A stretch of 64,000 bases of DNA from CBDUXP01 sp965371225 [NCBI: uncultured bacterium] (GTDB lineage Bacteria; Abyssobacteria; SURF-5; CBDUXP01): contig CBDUXP010000005.1 of NCBI GenBank assembly GCA_965371225.1, forward strand, positions 62,001-126,000. The letters are read 5' to 3'. Below, in pieces: positions 1-9,298 of this stretch (position 1 is its first letter; each line of letters opens with the position of its first letter). The notes below the pieces were generated by a model. That model did no database searches. It worked only from the letters and a program-made list of their open reading frames with translations, and was not told the DNA's origin. A program made the translations under genes and the position numbers.

Positions 1-1757
1 CTCTCGCGCAGGGCGGTTTCGGCGCGACGCCGTTGCAACGCGTTGACCAAAATTTCAGCCGCGATCTCGAGGAGCACGATCGTATCCTCGGTCCACTGCA
101 CCTCCTCCCGGACGCAGGCGAAGCCCACATGGCCGAAGAGCGACCCGCCGAGCAGCATCGGCACGAACGCGCCGGACTTGGTTCCCGCCGTCTCGAAGAT
201 CAGGCGTTCCGCCGTCGCTTCCTGCGGCAGGTCGTCCCGCCGGGAAAACACCATCGATTCCCCATGCCGGAGCAAGCGTTCCATCCACGGGAAGTCCGCC
301 AGCAGCACCCCCTGCAACTGGTCCCGGTGGGACGGGATATCCTGCCCGCGCCACTGATAGGTCAGGTCACAGGTGGCATCGTCGGCGCGGACCTCGAAGA
401 CGGTGCACCGATCCGCCCCGACGAACGTGCCGATCGCCTCCAGCGCGTACTCGATGCCCGCTTCGAGGTCGTCCAGGGTCCGGTTGACCATGTCCGCGGC
501 GATGCGGGTGATCAGACGGTCCAAGTCCACCCGGCGTTGCAAGTCGCGCTCCGCCTGCTTGCGGTCGCGGATGTCCTCAGCCATGACCAGCAACCCGTTC
601 CGCTCCCCAGCCGTATCCTGCAACAGGGAGAGGTTGACGCGCACGTCCATGGGCAGTCCCCATGAGGAGCTGAGGCTCAGCTCCACCGCTTGGGGACTCC
701 CGCTCGCGGTGCACCGCTGCACAGCCTCCAGGAACCCTGGCTGGGCGGCGAGTGCGCTCTCGCCTGGAGACATCTGCAGCATTGCGTCCCGATCGGGGGC
801 GCCGATGAGGCGGAGATGCGCGTCATTGACCGTCTGCACGCGACCTGCGCTATCCATCGCCACGATGCCGAGGGGCGCATGGTCAATGAGGTGGCGGTAA
901 CGCGCTTCGCTCTCGGCCAGCCGGTCCAGGCCGTCGCGGAGCCGGGCTTGCCGGCGCAGGAGCGCGTGCGTACCACCAGCCAGAAAGATCGAAAACAGGA
1001 GACCGATGCCCAACAACGGGTCCGACAGCCAGGCGATCTCCTGAACGGGGGTTAAGGTCAACGTCCACGCGCGGCCAAGCACCGAAAACTGCTGCGTGCC
1101 CGCCAGCGTGGCGGCGCCCGCCGGTGCCGGGTCGCCCAGGCCGTAGACCAGGCGCTGGCCATCGTGTACCTGCACGGAAAAGCAGTCCCCGATGCCGGCG
1201 TGCAGACAGCTCTCGACCAGGGTATCGAAGTGGAAAACGGGCTGCAGGTATCCCAAGACCCGGCCATCGCGCAGCACCGGCGCTAGAGCCGCGATCCGAT
1301 ACCCGCCATCTTCCAACGCGACGGGACGCGTCAGCCGCATGGCCGGGGAGATTTCGACACCCGTGTCCAGGGGGGCCGGCGCTTCGAGGCGCAGTTCGCG
1401 CGGCGCGGCCTGGCCACCCGCCTCTGCCGGGACTGCCCAGCGGGTCGTCCCGTCGGCGTCTTTCCAGTGGATCGCTTGCAGACTGGGGACTTGTGCGAGA
1501 ACTGGCAAGCCACGGCGCGTGAAATCGGCCTGGGTCGTGATGTGGCCCTCAGCCCATTCGAGGCGCAGGTCCTCGACCAACGCCAACCGCATCGCAATAT
1601 GCTCCTCGAGCCGTGCCGCAGCCTGCGCCGCAGTCACCTGGGTGTGGGCGCGGAGTTCGCGTAACTCCCAGCCGGCCTCGGCCCGCCACAGCAGGAGGCA
1701 CAAGCTGGTCAGGACCACGAACACGCCTACCGCGATCGCGGCAGGCCGGAACTTCAT
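1..1757 (-). CDS. Membrane-anchored sensor protein with PAS and GAF domains (probable histidine kinase, 3' end outside window)
   Basis: An uninterrupted frame runs from an ATG at 1757 to the left edge (585 codons) without a stop, so the gene is partial. Residues about 5-22 form a membrane helix. A periplasmic-type sensor region follows to about residue 240, then a second hydrophobic stretch. Next come a PAS-like domain (segment LIDHAPLGIVAMDSAGRVQT) and a GAF-like domain beginning near DRLITRIAADMVNRTLDDLE. The frame ends in RRRAETALRE, the usual linker into a further PAS or kinase core. The family normally ends in a histidine kinase or a GGDEF output domain, but that part is not visible, so the output is inferred. 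It is transcribed leftward, away from the PHP gene. Confidence 0.85.
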   Translation of the reverse strand, partial: MKFRPAAIAVGVFVVLTSLCLLLWRAEAGWELRELRAHTQVTAAQAAARLEEHIAMRLALVEDLRLEWAEGHITTQADFTRRGLPVLAQVPSLQAIHWKDADGTTRWAVPAEAGGQAAPRELRLEAPAPLDTGVEISPAMRLTRPVALEDGGYRIAALAPVLRDGRVLGYLQPVFHFDTLVESCLHAGIGDCFSVQVHDGQRLVYGLGDPAPAGAATLAGTQQFSVLGRAWTLTLTPVQEIAWLSDPLLGIGLLFSIFLAGGTHALLRRQARLRDGLDRLAESEARYRHLIDHAPLGIVAMDSAGRVQTVNDAHLRLIGAPDRDAMLQMSPGESALAAQPGFLEAVQRCTASGSPQAVELSLSSSWGLPMDVRVNLSLLQDTAGERNGLLVMAEDIRDRKQAERDLQRRVDLDRLITRIAADMVNRTLDDLEAGIEYALEAIGTFVGADRCTVFEVRADDATCDLTYQWRGQDIPSHRDQLQGVLLADFPWMERLLRHGESMVFSRRDDLPQEATAERLIFETAGTKSGAFVPMLLGGSLFGHVGFACVREEVQWTEDTIVLLEIAAEILVNALQRRRAETALRE

Positions 1758-1859
1758 GAGGTCATACCGTCGCTCACCACTCCACAGATAATACTGCTAG
1801 AATTGCTTATTGTACCATCTTTGGGGGCTGCATGCACCCCCACGGAGGGGGGCTAGAGG

Positions 1860-2507
1860 CTACGCTGAGAGTGGCGCGTAGGTGCCGGTCTTGGTGTCCC
1901 GGGCGACGGGATGGTAGGCGTCCTGCCGCAGGGCACTCACCAGGTCGGCGAGGGTCTGGATGGGGTGCGGGAATTCCGTCGCCAACCGGGCGACCTCGTC
2001 GTCATCGTGGCTATCGCTGCCCCCGGTGCCCTGGAGCTTGAGTGTGGTAGCCGCCTGCCGGGCCTGCTCGTTGTCCACCGGGGAATTGAGACCGTTCAGG
2101 ACCTCCACGGCGGTGATGTATTCCATGCGGTACAGCTCGTCCCCGGCCCCGCTGTTGCTCCAGTGGCGGAAGGGGTGGGCCGGCACTAGCACCGCGCCCT
2201 CGTCAGCCGCTAACTCGCTGAGTGCCCGGGCATTGGTGAAGTGGCCCCGGCGCAGCCGCTGCCACCCGTCGTCCACGAAACCGAAACAGAGCATGTGCCC
2301 CACATCCGTGGTGACTTCCACCCCTTGCAGCACGAGCAGGCCTTCCTCCCGCCCAAGGGCCACCACGGGGGCGGAGGCTTCCACCGAGTTGTGTTCCGTG
2401 ACGCAGACGGCGTCCAGGCCGCGGGCCTTCGCGAGCCGCACGAACGAGGCGGGGTCTAACGTGTTGTCGTGGCTGTACTTGGTGTGGCAGTGAAGGTCAA
2501 TCAGCAT
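1860..2507 (-). CDS. PHP-domain metal-dependent phosphoesterase
   Basis: This 215-residue protein starts MLIDLHCHTKYSHDN, the HxH metal motif that opens PHP domains. It continues with VCVTEHNSVEA, a later PAHPFRHW histidine segment, and a GGSDSHDDDEV segment near the C-terminus that supplies the last Asp-His ligands. The length equals a stand-alone PHP domain (PF02811), as in small phosphoesterases that act on nucleotides or oligoribonucleotides. The true substrate cannot be read from the sequence. The start is the ATG at 2507. It is a single gene, divergent from the membrane-protein gene at 2573. Confidence 0.9.
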   Translation of the reverse strand: MLIDLHCHTKYSHDNTLDPASFVRLAKARGLDAVCVTEHNSVEASAPVVALGREEGLLVLQGVEVTTDVGHMLCFGFVDDGWQRLRRGHFTNARALSELAADEGAVLVPAHPFRHWSNSGAGDELYRMEYITAVEVLNGLNSPVDNEQARQAATTLKLQGTGGSDSHDDDEVARLATEFPHPIQTLADLVSALRQDAYHPVARDTKTGTYAPLSA

Positions 2508-2572
2508 CGGGGTAGTCTTCCACTATACCGCGCGCCCCGGGGAGCCGCGACTCGGCGCAGCCTGCGCACGCG

Positions 2573-3343
2573 GTGGCAACCGCGGCATCCGCGTGTAGAC
2601 TAGTGGGCAGGATGGCTCATGCCCTCGTGCCGCGACCGCGCCTCTTCACGCTGCGGGTGCTCGTCGCGTGCTGCTTGTTCCTGCTGGCGATCATCACCGG
2701 CATCATGGCGGCGTTCGGGCCTCACGTCATCCTGGGGCCCCGTCCGCCGGAGCGGCGCACGACGGTGCGTGCCGCCCGGCTGGTCAGCACTGGTGAGCCC
2801 ATCAAGGTGGTCTTCCAACCTGCCGCCATCGGACCGGGCGTCTTCTTCCAGGTACTCATGACCATTCCCGGCGGTATGGAGGGCCACATGCGCTTGGACA
2901 CCGTCACCCTGGAGACGGACCATGGGTTGTGGCCGGCGCGGACGCTGTCGCAATTTGGCAAACGTACGTGGGGGGACGCGCTGCCGGAGAACGCTCCGAC
3001 CCAACCGGTAGCGCTGCGGGTGACCGGGCTGGCGGTGCCACCGGAACGCCGCCTGGCGAACGAGGTCATGACGTTCCGATTCATCATGCGCGGCCTGCGA
3101 CCGGAGCCCTTCGGCACCGCCTTCATCAATCGGCCGTTCGAGGAGACGGTGGAGGTCTGGGCCCAGCTTGGCCGGGGCCGTACGGAGCCGACGGGGCTTG
3201 CCGACGTGGATCCGTACAATCGCACGACGAATGGGGTCATCGCCGGGCTGACCCTGCTGATCGTGACGTTTGTCCTGCGCAAGGAAGCAATCCGCATCCG
3301 CGAGTTGCCGCAGTCGGCGCGGCCCAGGACCAGCGGCACGTAA
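2573..3343 (+). CDS. Hypothetical membrane protein with N- and C-terminal helices
   Basis: I do not recognise a family. The frame begins with GTG at 2573. An in-frame ATG at 2612 (MAHALVPRPRLF) is an equally plausible start, since neither has a convincing ribosome-binding site. A strong hydrophobic helix (LVACCLFLLAIITGIMAAFG) lies near residues 30-49. The middle, about 160 residues, is soluble and looks beta-rich. A second helix (GVIAGLTLLIVTFVLR) lies close to the C-terminus, followed by a basic tail. The topology suggests a two-pass protein with a large periplasmic domain. It is convergent with the TPR gene on the other strand. Confidence 0.7.
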   Translation: MATAASACRLVGRMAHALVPRPRLFTLRVLVACCLFLLAIITGIMAAFGPHVILGPRPPERRTTVRAARLVSTGEPIKVVFQPAAIGPGVFFQVLMTIPGGMEGHMRLDTVTLETDHGLWPARTLSQFGKRTWGDALPENAPTQPVALRVTGLAVPPERRLANEVMTFRFIMRGLRPEPFGTAFINRPFEETVEVWAQLGRGRTEPTGLADVDPYNRTTNGVIAGLTLLIVTFVLRKEAIRIRELPQSARPRTSGT

Positions 3344-3365
3344 GTCGGGCGCGGCGGCCCGGGAG

Positions 3366-4916
3366 TCAGCCAGCCGATTCCGCGGACGCGGGGCCGGTTA
3401 GCGCGTGTGCGCGCGCGCTTTCCCGGGCGGCTTCGTCCTGCCGCCCCAGGGCGGTCAGCACTTCGGCGTAATGCTGCACATACGGCGCCAGCGTGGGATC
3501 GTCGGGCCCCAGTTCCTGTTCCAGAATGGCGATGGCGCGCTGCAGTTGGGCCTCGGCCTGCGCGTGGGCCCCCTGCAGAAAGTACAGCTTGGCGAGAAAC
3601 TGGAAGTGCGGCGCGATCTGCAAGTTGTATTGCCCCAGCCGCGCGATCCAGTGGTCCACCGCGCGGGTGTACACGGTCGAGGCGGCGGCGTACAGCCCCT
3701 GCCGATGGTAGACCGTGGTGAGCTTGTCCAAGGTGAGCCCCACTTCGTCGCGGTGGTGCACGTTCGTGAGCTGCGCCTCGCGAATGGCGAGCGCGCGCAG
3801 CAACGGGGGCTCGGCCGCGGGAAAGAGCCCTTGCGCAATGTACAGGCTGCCCAAGTCGTCCAGGCTGCGGGCATACGCGAGACTGTCCGCGCCGGCGGCC
3901 TGTTCGCGAATGGTGAGGCTGCGCCGGAAGAGCGCCTCGGCATTAGCGAAGCGCTGCATGGCGACGTAGAGACGCCCCAGATCGCTCAGGCTGTCCGCCA
4001 CGGCCGGGTGGTCCAGACCCTGCGCCTGCTCGCGGACGGCCAGCACCCGCCGCATGAGGGCCTCCGCCTCGGGATACCGTCCCTGCTCGCTGTACAGCCA
4101 CGCCAACTGCATCATCCCCCGGGCGGGTGATTCATCGAATGGCCCGTCGTCCAGTTGCCGCACCGCCAGCGCGCGCTGGTAGTAGGCTTCCGCGTCGGCG
4201 TACCGGCCAAGATGCTGCGACGCACGCGCGGCACCGTCCAGGCTCACGCGCAAGCCCGGGTGATTCGGACCGGCGCTGTATTCGCGCCGGTTCAGCGCGT
4301 CCGCGTAATAGCCGAGGGCTTCGCCGTGCCGCCCCAGCAATTCCGTCGTCTCTGCGAGGCGTTCGAGCCCCTCAATGACGGGCGCGGCATGCGCGGCCAG
4401 ATGGGTCTGGCGCACCCGGAGCGCGCGGCGAAACATCGCGTACGCCAGATCCAATTCGCGGTCGCGCCAGTACACCTCCCCCAACGCGAACAGCGTCTCG
4501 CCCGCGTTGGGATGCGTCGCGCCCAGGGCGCGCTCCTGGTGCGACAGCCGGTCGAGCAGGTCCATCTCGGACGGCGCGGCCGGGGCGGCCTCCACCACGT
4601 CCGCTTCCGGTGTTGGTGCCAGACTGGAATCGCCAAGCACCTCCGGGGCGGCCTCCACCGATTCCGGGGCGGTGGGGGGCCGCGCCTCTTCCACCAGGTC
4701 TTCCACCCGGAACTCGGGCGTGACCGAATCGCGTACCGGGCTGAGCGCTTCAGGTTCCGCCACCACTTCCGGCTCGGGAGTAGGGTCCGCGGCCAGAGCG
4801 GGGAGGGTCGCCAGCCCACCACACAGGACCACCAGCCAGAGCTTGGGAATCCTCAAGCTGCCCGGGGACCGCCGCGGGAAGGGCGGGTCAGGCCCGTTAT
4901 GTAGCAAAAACAGCAT
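3366..4916 (-). CDS. Exported tetratricopeptide (kinesin-light-chain-type) repeat protein
   Basis: A signal peptide (LWLVVLCGGLATLPALAA) follows a short N-terminal extension. The annotated ATG is therefore uncertain, and a TTG nearer the helix is possible. A Pro/Glu-rich linker of roughly 90 residues leads into at least eight TPR units of the KLC type, for example GPNHPGLRVSLDGAARASQH and GLDHPAVADSLSDLGRLYVA, with AEALFRRSLTIREQ-like second helices. Such repeats bind peptides or partner proteins; no catalytic domain is present. The protein is probably periplasmic. It is divergent from the RND exporter across an AT-rich gap, which may mean shared regulation. Confidence 0.85.
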   Translation of the reverse strand: MLFLLHNGPDPPFPRRSPGSLRIPKLWLVVLCGGLATLPALAADPTPEPEVVAEPEALSPVRDSVTPEFRVEDLVEEARPPTAPESVEAAPEVLGDSSLAPTPEADVVEAAPAAPSEMDLLDRLSHQERALGATHPNAGETLFALGEVYWRDRELDLAYAMFRRALRVRQTHLAAHAAPVIEGLERLAETTELLGRHGEALGYYADALNRREYSAGPNHPGLRVSLDGAARASQHLGRYADAEAYYQRALAVRQLDDGPFDESPARGMMQLAWLYSEQGRYPEAEALMRRVLAVREQAQGLDHPAVADSLSDLGRLYVAMQRFANAEALFRRSLTIREQAAGADSLAYARSLDDLGSLYIAQGLFPAAEPPLLRALAIREAQLTNVHHRDEVGLTLDKLTTVYHRQGLYAAASTVYTRAVDHWIARLGQYNLQIAPHFQFLAKLYFLQGAHAQAEAQLQRAIAILEQELGPDDPTLAPYVQHYAEVLTALGRQDEAARESARAHALTGPASAESAG

Positions 4917-5072
4917 TAATATCTACTATATCAGAAAAATTGCAGAATTGCACAGGCATGGTGACTAATTCGGGCCTTATATGGCGCCATTTTCCTTCTA
5001 AAACACCAATATTACGCTGTTTATGATATCATTGCTATTTATGGCTACCGTGGCGGCAGCATAGGCGAGCGG
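4917..5072. promoter_or_regulatory. AT-rich divergent intergenic region, probable promoters
   Basis: These 156 bases are much richer in A+T than the genes on either side and separate two divergent genes. A TATGAT hexamer at 5022-5027 is a good -10 candidate for the exporter at 5073. The upstream -35 is weak, with only TTCTAA at poor spacing. Both genes must start transcription in this gap. No operator palindrome stands out. Confidence 0.4.
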
Positions 5073-7361
5073 ATGGGCTTCCCCACCGGATACGTCTCCA
5101 GGCTGCACGCCGCCGCGCGCAGGACACTCCAGAGCGCGCGGGTCGCGCTCGCGAATCAGCCCCTCCAACGGGCCATTGCCTGGCTCACACCGCGCGGCCA
5201 GTGGGTGTGCGCAGGCGCGGTGGTCGCCCTCCTAGTCCTCTTCGCGAGTGTGGTGGACCTGACGCCCCGGGTCGGCCCGGACTTCTTCTTCGGCTCGGAC
5301 GATCCCTCGTTCCAGGACACCGCCCGCATCCTCGAACTGTTCCCCTCGGACGCGCAGTTGATCGTCAGCGCCGAGGCGCCGGACATTTTTGCCAAGGAGT
5401 ACCTGGAGCGGATCCGCACGCTTTCGGACCGGCTCTCCGGCGCCCCCGGGGTGTTGCGCGTGATGAGTGTGAGTCGCGGTCCCGGCGACGTGCCGCGCGC
5501 GCTCGCCAGTCCCCTGTGGCGCCGGCTGCTGGTCGCGGACTCGCAGGCCTCCACCCTCGTCATCGCCCTGGTCGACCCGAGCATCACGACCGAGCTGGTG
5601 CGCGAGGTGGAGACGATCGTGGACGAGCTGGGGTCGGAGACCTTCGATCTGCGCCTGGCCGGGATGCCCTACATCGTTGAAATGATTCGCCGGAATCTGG
5701 TGCGCGACCTGAAAGTGTTCAGCACCGCCGCGGTCGTGATCTTCGGGGGCCTCATCCTACTCGTGTTTCGCTCGACCAAGATCCTCGCGGGCACCCTCTG
5801 CGCGTGCCTGTCGGCGATCATGCTGACGCTGCTCGTGCAGCAGGCCGTGGGCATCGCCATGGGGCCGCTCTCCGCGAACCTGTCCACCATCGTGTTCGTG
5901 CTCACGCAATCGCACATCATTTTCCTGACGGGGAATTGGCAGCGGATGGCCGCGGACCAGGACACCGCGGACGGTCTGGCCCGGCGCGCGGCGCGCCGCA
6001 CCTTCACGGCGTCGTTCTGGTGCATGGTCACCACGCTGCTCGGCTTCCTCAGTCTGTTGCTGGTCGAGGCGAAGCCGCTTCGGGAACTGGGCGTGGGCGG
6101 CGCCATTGGCACAGTCATGGCCATTGGCTGCGCCTACGGTCTGTTCCCGCCGTTTCTGCGGTGGCAGGGTCGCCCGGCGGCCGACACCGGCCCGCAACCC
6201 GCGCCGTTGGGTCAGCCGGCTCCCGCGCCCGAGTACCGGCGCCGCCGGGCCCGCGCAGTGCTGGTGGCCTGCGGCCTCTGCGCCGTGGGGTTGCCGTTCC
6301 TGAATACCGATCCCAGCCTGTTCGCGTACTTCGCGCCGGGCACCGAGCTGCGCGACGGCCTGGAATTCATCGACCGCAACGGCGGCAGCAGTCCGTTGCA
6401 GCTCATCATCGGCCGGCCCGATGGCGGGCGGCTCGACAACAATGACGCGTACGAGCGCATGTGGAGTCTGCAGGGCGCGTTGAGCGCCCATGAGTCCGTC
6501 GGGACCGTGGTCTCGCTGCCGGTGCTCATGGCCGAAGGGCATCGCCGCCCCGTCGTCTCCCTGCTGTCGTGGCGCCGGCTCCTCTCGCTCCTGTCCCTGT
6601 CCTGGTTCGACAACGTGGCGTCCAGCTTCATCACCCCGGACCGGACGCAGGCCATGTTTCTCCTCCGCATGCACGAAGCGGAACGCACGACCGACCGGGG
6701 CGACGTGCTCGCCGAACTCACCGCCCTCGTGGAAGCGCAAGGCCTACGCGTGAACCTCGTGGGGGGCATTTACGCGCTCCAGGGACGCCTGGCCCAACTG
6801 GTCGCCTCCAGCCTCGTCACCGGGCTCGGGGCGTTGGTGTTCCTCTTCGGCGTAGTCGGGTACATCGTGTCCCGCTCCTTCCCCATCAGCCGCGCCATGG
6901 TGGGCAGCGTCGTGCTGATCCCGGTCGCCATCTTCGGTTGCATCGGTGTGTTCGGCGTGCCGGTGGACATCATCTCGGCCCCGGCGGGGAATGTCTGCAT
7001 CGGGATCGGGGTGGATGCCATGATCCATCTCGCGCTCGCCGTACGGCTGCACACCACGAACGGGACCACCGCCCCCGCGGCGTGGACCCTCGCCCTGCGC
7101 GAGCAGGGGCGTCCGACGCTCATCGCAATGGGGATCGTCGCCGCCGGGTTCTCCATCTTCGCGCTCTCCAGCTTTCCCCCCACCGAGCGGTTCGGGCTGG
7201 CGATCGTGTTCGGCTCCGTGATCGCCGCCGTCGCGACGCTCACCGTCTTTCCCGTGCTGGCCGGAGCCGCGGGACAGGCGCACGCGGCCCGGGCGCCGCT
7301 CGGCATGCCCGTCTTGGCGCACGTACCGGTGGACACGCCGCAGACGCGGCGCGTCGTGTAA
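5073..7361 (+). CDS. MMPL/RND-family exporter
   Basis: This 762-residue protein has the duplicated RND layout. A first helix (VCAGAVVALLVLFASVVDL, about 47-65) is followed by a periplasmic loop. Helices 2-6 (about 210-365) include the sterol-sensing-like core. A seventh helix (AVLVACGLCAVGLPFL) and a second loop lead to helices 8-12 (about 585-745), with GNVCIGIGVDAMIHLALAV as the repeat of the core helix. MMPL proteins (PF03176) export lipids or hydrophobic compounds using proton motive force; the substrate is unknown. There is no membrane-fusion or outer-membrane partner beside it, as is usual for MMPL types. The ATG at 5073 has GGCGAG upstream. Confidence 0.88.
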   Translation: MGFPTGYVSRLHAAARRTLQSARVALANQPLQRAIAWLTPRGQWVCAGAVVALLVLFASVVDLTPRVGPDFFFGSDDPSFQDTARILELFPSDAQLIVSAEAPDIFAKEYLERIRTLSDRLSGAPGVLRVMSVSRGPGDVPRALASPLWRRLLVADSQASTLVIALVDPSITTELVREVETIVDELGSETFDLRLAGMPYIVEMIRRNLVRDLKVFSTAAVVIFGGLILLVFRSTKILAGTLCACLSAIMLTLLVQQAVGIAMGPLSANLSTIVFVLTQSHIIFLTGNWQRMAADQDTADGLARRAARRTFTASFWCMVTTLLGFLSLLLVEAKPLRELGVGGAIGTVMAIGCAYGLFPPFLRWQGRPAADTGPQPAPLGQPAPAPEYRRRRARAVLVACGLCAVGLPFLNTDPSLFAYFAPGTELRDGLEFIDRNGGSSPLQLIIGRPDGGRLDNNDAYERMWSLQGALSAHESVGTVVSLPVLMAEGHRRPVVSLLSWRRLLSLLSLSWFDNVASSFITPDRTQAMFLLRMHEAERTTDRGDVLAELTALVEAQGLRVNLVGGIYALQGRLAQLVASSLVTGLGALVFLFGVVGYIVSRSFPISRAMVGSVVLIPVAIFGCIGVFGVPVDIISAPAGNVCIGIGVDAMIHLALAVRLHTTNGTTAPAAWTLALREQGRPTLIAMGIVAAGFSIFALSSFPPTERFGLAIVFGSVIAAVATLTVFPVLAGAAGQAHAARAPLGMPVLAHVPVDTPQTRRVV

Positions 7362-7428
7362 CCGTCAGGTGGAAAAAGAGAGCGTGGCCTGCCGCGTCCG
7401 CCGGCGAGCCGCGAGAGCCAACGCGCGC

Positions 7429-7896
7429 TTAGGCGGGCGTACTACCCGAATCCAGGCAGTCCGCGCACAAGCCGTTGACCTGCACTTGGCACCCTTGCAC
7501 GTGGAACCGCCCGTCGACCACCGTGCCCGGCGCGGGGAGGCCCGCCAGATCGTCCGCGTAGTAATCGAAGACTTGGTGGCACCGGCTGCATACCAGATGG
7601 TGGTGCGCGTCCAGGTTCGCGTCGTACAGCGCGGCCTCGTGCAGGTCGCTGACCTTGCGGATGAGCCCGATGCTCTCCAGGGTGTCCAGCGTCTTGTACA
7701 CCGTCGCCAGGGACAGGGTCGGGTACTCCGCCCGGACGGTCTCGAAAATCCGCTCGGCGCTCGGGTGCTGGGTCGTGTCGGCCAACGTCCCGTATATCGC
7801 CAGGCGCTGATGGGTCACGCTCAGCCCGCGCTCACGGCAGGCGTGCACGAACCGGCGCATCTTCTCTTCGCTGGCCACTTTGGCGAATCGCTGCAT
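7429..7896 (-). CDS. Fur/PerR-family metalloregulator
   Basis: At 155 residues the length is typical of Fur proteins. The winged helix covers about 20-85 (GLSVTHQRLAIYGTL and LATVYKTLDTLESIGLI). The dimerisation half carries HHHLVC at 98-103 and two CxxC pairs (103/106 and 144/147) that form the structural zinc site. The histidine-rich YDANLDAHHH segment and downstream Asp fit the regulatory metal site. Sequence alone does not separate Fur, PerR and Zur, although the two zinc CxxC pairs resemble PerR. It represses genes for metal uptake or peroxide defence in known members. It is monocistronic and convergent with the exporter. Confidence 0.92.
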   Translation of the reverse strand: MQRFAKVASEEKMRRFVHACRERGLSVTHQRLAIYGTLADTTQHPSAERIFETVRAEYPTLSLATVYKTLDTLESIGLIRKVSDLHEAALYDANLDAHHHLVCSRCHQVFDYYADDLAGLPAPGTVVDGRFHVQGCQVQVNGLCADCLDSGSTPA

Positions 7897-8011
7897 GAAT
7901 TCTCAGGCGAGAAACACTCTTACCTTGGCTTACTCTAGCAAGGCCCTCCGCCCCCCGCAATAAGCCGACTGTGCTGCCCGTGCACGTGGGCGACAGGGCG
8001 AAACCCGACGG

Positions 8012-8869
8012 TCAAGCGATAGCCAGCGGATTCAGGGGACTGCCGACGCCGCGACTGATGCGCAGCGGCGCCGCCACAAACAGGAATTCGAAGGCCTCGT
8101 CCGCGGCCAGTGCGTCGAGTTCAAGGAGTTCCATGAGGTACATACCCTGGTTGCGGATCAACTCCACGTGCACGTCCAGTTCCCCAGTTTCCGTGGGGAT
8201 GACTTCCACCGCGCTATTGTCCGCGCCGACGGCGACCACGTCGCGGGCCGCGAGCCACGCGGCGCCGTCCAGGCTGATGCCCGGTTCCCCCGCGTCGAAG
8301 CTGGCCCGGTCCGTGTCCCACACCCGCAGCCACCCCGTGCGCACCAGCACCGCATCCCCGGGCCGCACGTCCACGCCCTGCGCCGCGGCGCACGCTTCCA
8401 GGTCCGCCCCGTGGATACGCTGGCCCAGCGCCAAGTGTGGCACCCCCAGGTGCCGCGCCAGGTCGAGCAACACCCCGCGCGTGACGATGGCGGGCACTTG
8501 CGCGATGGCGTTGTACGTCGTGCCGTCGCGATTCATCTGCCGGGCGGGATGGCCGTTGAACATCTGCCCGTCGAAAAAGATATGGCTCAACGCATCGATA
8601 TGCGTCGTACCGTGCGTGTGCATGGTGAGGATGTCGTCCGCCCCGCCGCGCCCGGGGCCCACCGGGTTCGAGTACGTATTCGTGTGCCAGTTCTTGTGGC
8701 GCGTAGGCCAAATGGGCGCGTCCGCTTGTAACGGAATCGCGAGGCTGTACACCTGCCCCCGCCGCACGAGCCCCGCCGCGTCCCGCGTGCGGTCCGGCGT
8801 CACCAGGTTCAACAATCCCCGCTCGTCCGCATCCCCCCAGCGTCCCCAGTTCCCCGGTCGATCGGTCAT
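8012..8869 (-). CDS. Cyclase-family (kynurenine formamidase-like) metal-dependent hydrolase
   Basis: This 285-residue protein contains HTHGTTHIDALSH, the HxxTHxDxxxH metal motif of PF04199, in its first half. A downstream GADNSAVEV segment supplies a later conserved Asp. Members hydrolyse N-formylkynurenine, isatin or cyclic amides, and the substrate cannot be fixed here. The start at 8869 has a strong purine-rich ribosome-binding site (GGGAGGGGG). It is divergent from the cupin gene, and the two may serve one catabolic step, but that link is only positional. Confidence 0.9.
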   Translation of the reverse strand: MTDRPGNWGRWGDADERGLLNLVTPDRTRDAAGLVRRGQVYSLAIPLQADAPIWPTRHKNWHTNTYSNPVGPGRGGADDILTMHTHGTTHIDALSHIFFDGQMFNGHPARQMNRDGTTYNAIAQVPAIVTRGVLLDLARHLGVPHLALGQRIHGADLEACAAAQGVDVRPGDAVLVRTGWLRVWDTDRASFDAGEPGISLDGAAWLAARDVVAVGADNSAVEVIPTETGELDVHVELIRNQGMYLMELLELDALAADEAFEFLFVAAPLRISRGVGSPLNPLAIA

Positions 8870-8931
8870 GCGTGCCCCCTCCCGTCGGCGGGCCCCATGC
8901 TACACTAGCGCCCGCTCGACCGGACCGCGCC

Positions 8932-9291
8932 ATGATCGTGAAACACTTTGCCGATGTGAAGGCCACCCGCTTCGAGGGTGAAGACAGCCAGGGCGTCCTC
9001 ATCCGACCCATGATTTCGGATGCCGACGGCGCCCCCACGTTTGCGCTGCGCTACTTTGAAATCGAGCCCGGCGGCTACACGCCCCGCCACAGTCACGACT
9101 GGGAGCACGAGATTTTCATCGTCGCCGGCAGCGGCACCCACCACGGGCCCGCAGGCGCCACGCCGCTCCGGCCCGGCATGGCGCTCTACATTCCGCCGAA
9201 CGAAGAACACCAGTTCACGAACGAGAGCGGCGACCCGTTCGTCATGACGTGTTCGATCCCGCTCGTGCCGCAAACTCTCACGCGCGCGTAG
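8932..9291 (+). CDS. Cupin-2-domain protein
   Basis: This 119-residue single-domain cupin starts at the ATG MIVKHFADV. A frame 60 bases longer exists but overlaps the start region of the divergent gene. Cupin motif 1 is GGYTPRHSHDWEHEIFIVAG (G, HxH, E and G ligands) and motif 2 is PPNEEHQFTNESGD. Small cupins of this type bind one metal and act as isomerases, dioxygenases or sensor modules. No further specificity is visible. Confidence 0.9.
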   Translation: MIVKHFADVKATRFEGEDSQGVLIRPMISDADGAPTFALRYFEIEPGGYTPRHSHDWEHEIFIVAGSGTHHGPAGATPLRPGMALYIPPNEEHQFTNESGDPFVMTCSIPLVPQTLTRA

Positions 9292-9298
9292 CGGGCCG

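Noticed and set aside
1192-1791. 199-residue plus-strand open frame
   Set aside because: It is antisense to the sensor gene, whose reading frame has clear PAS/GAF content and runs through the whole region.
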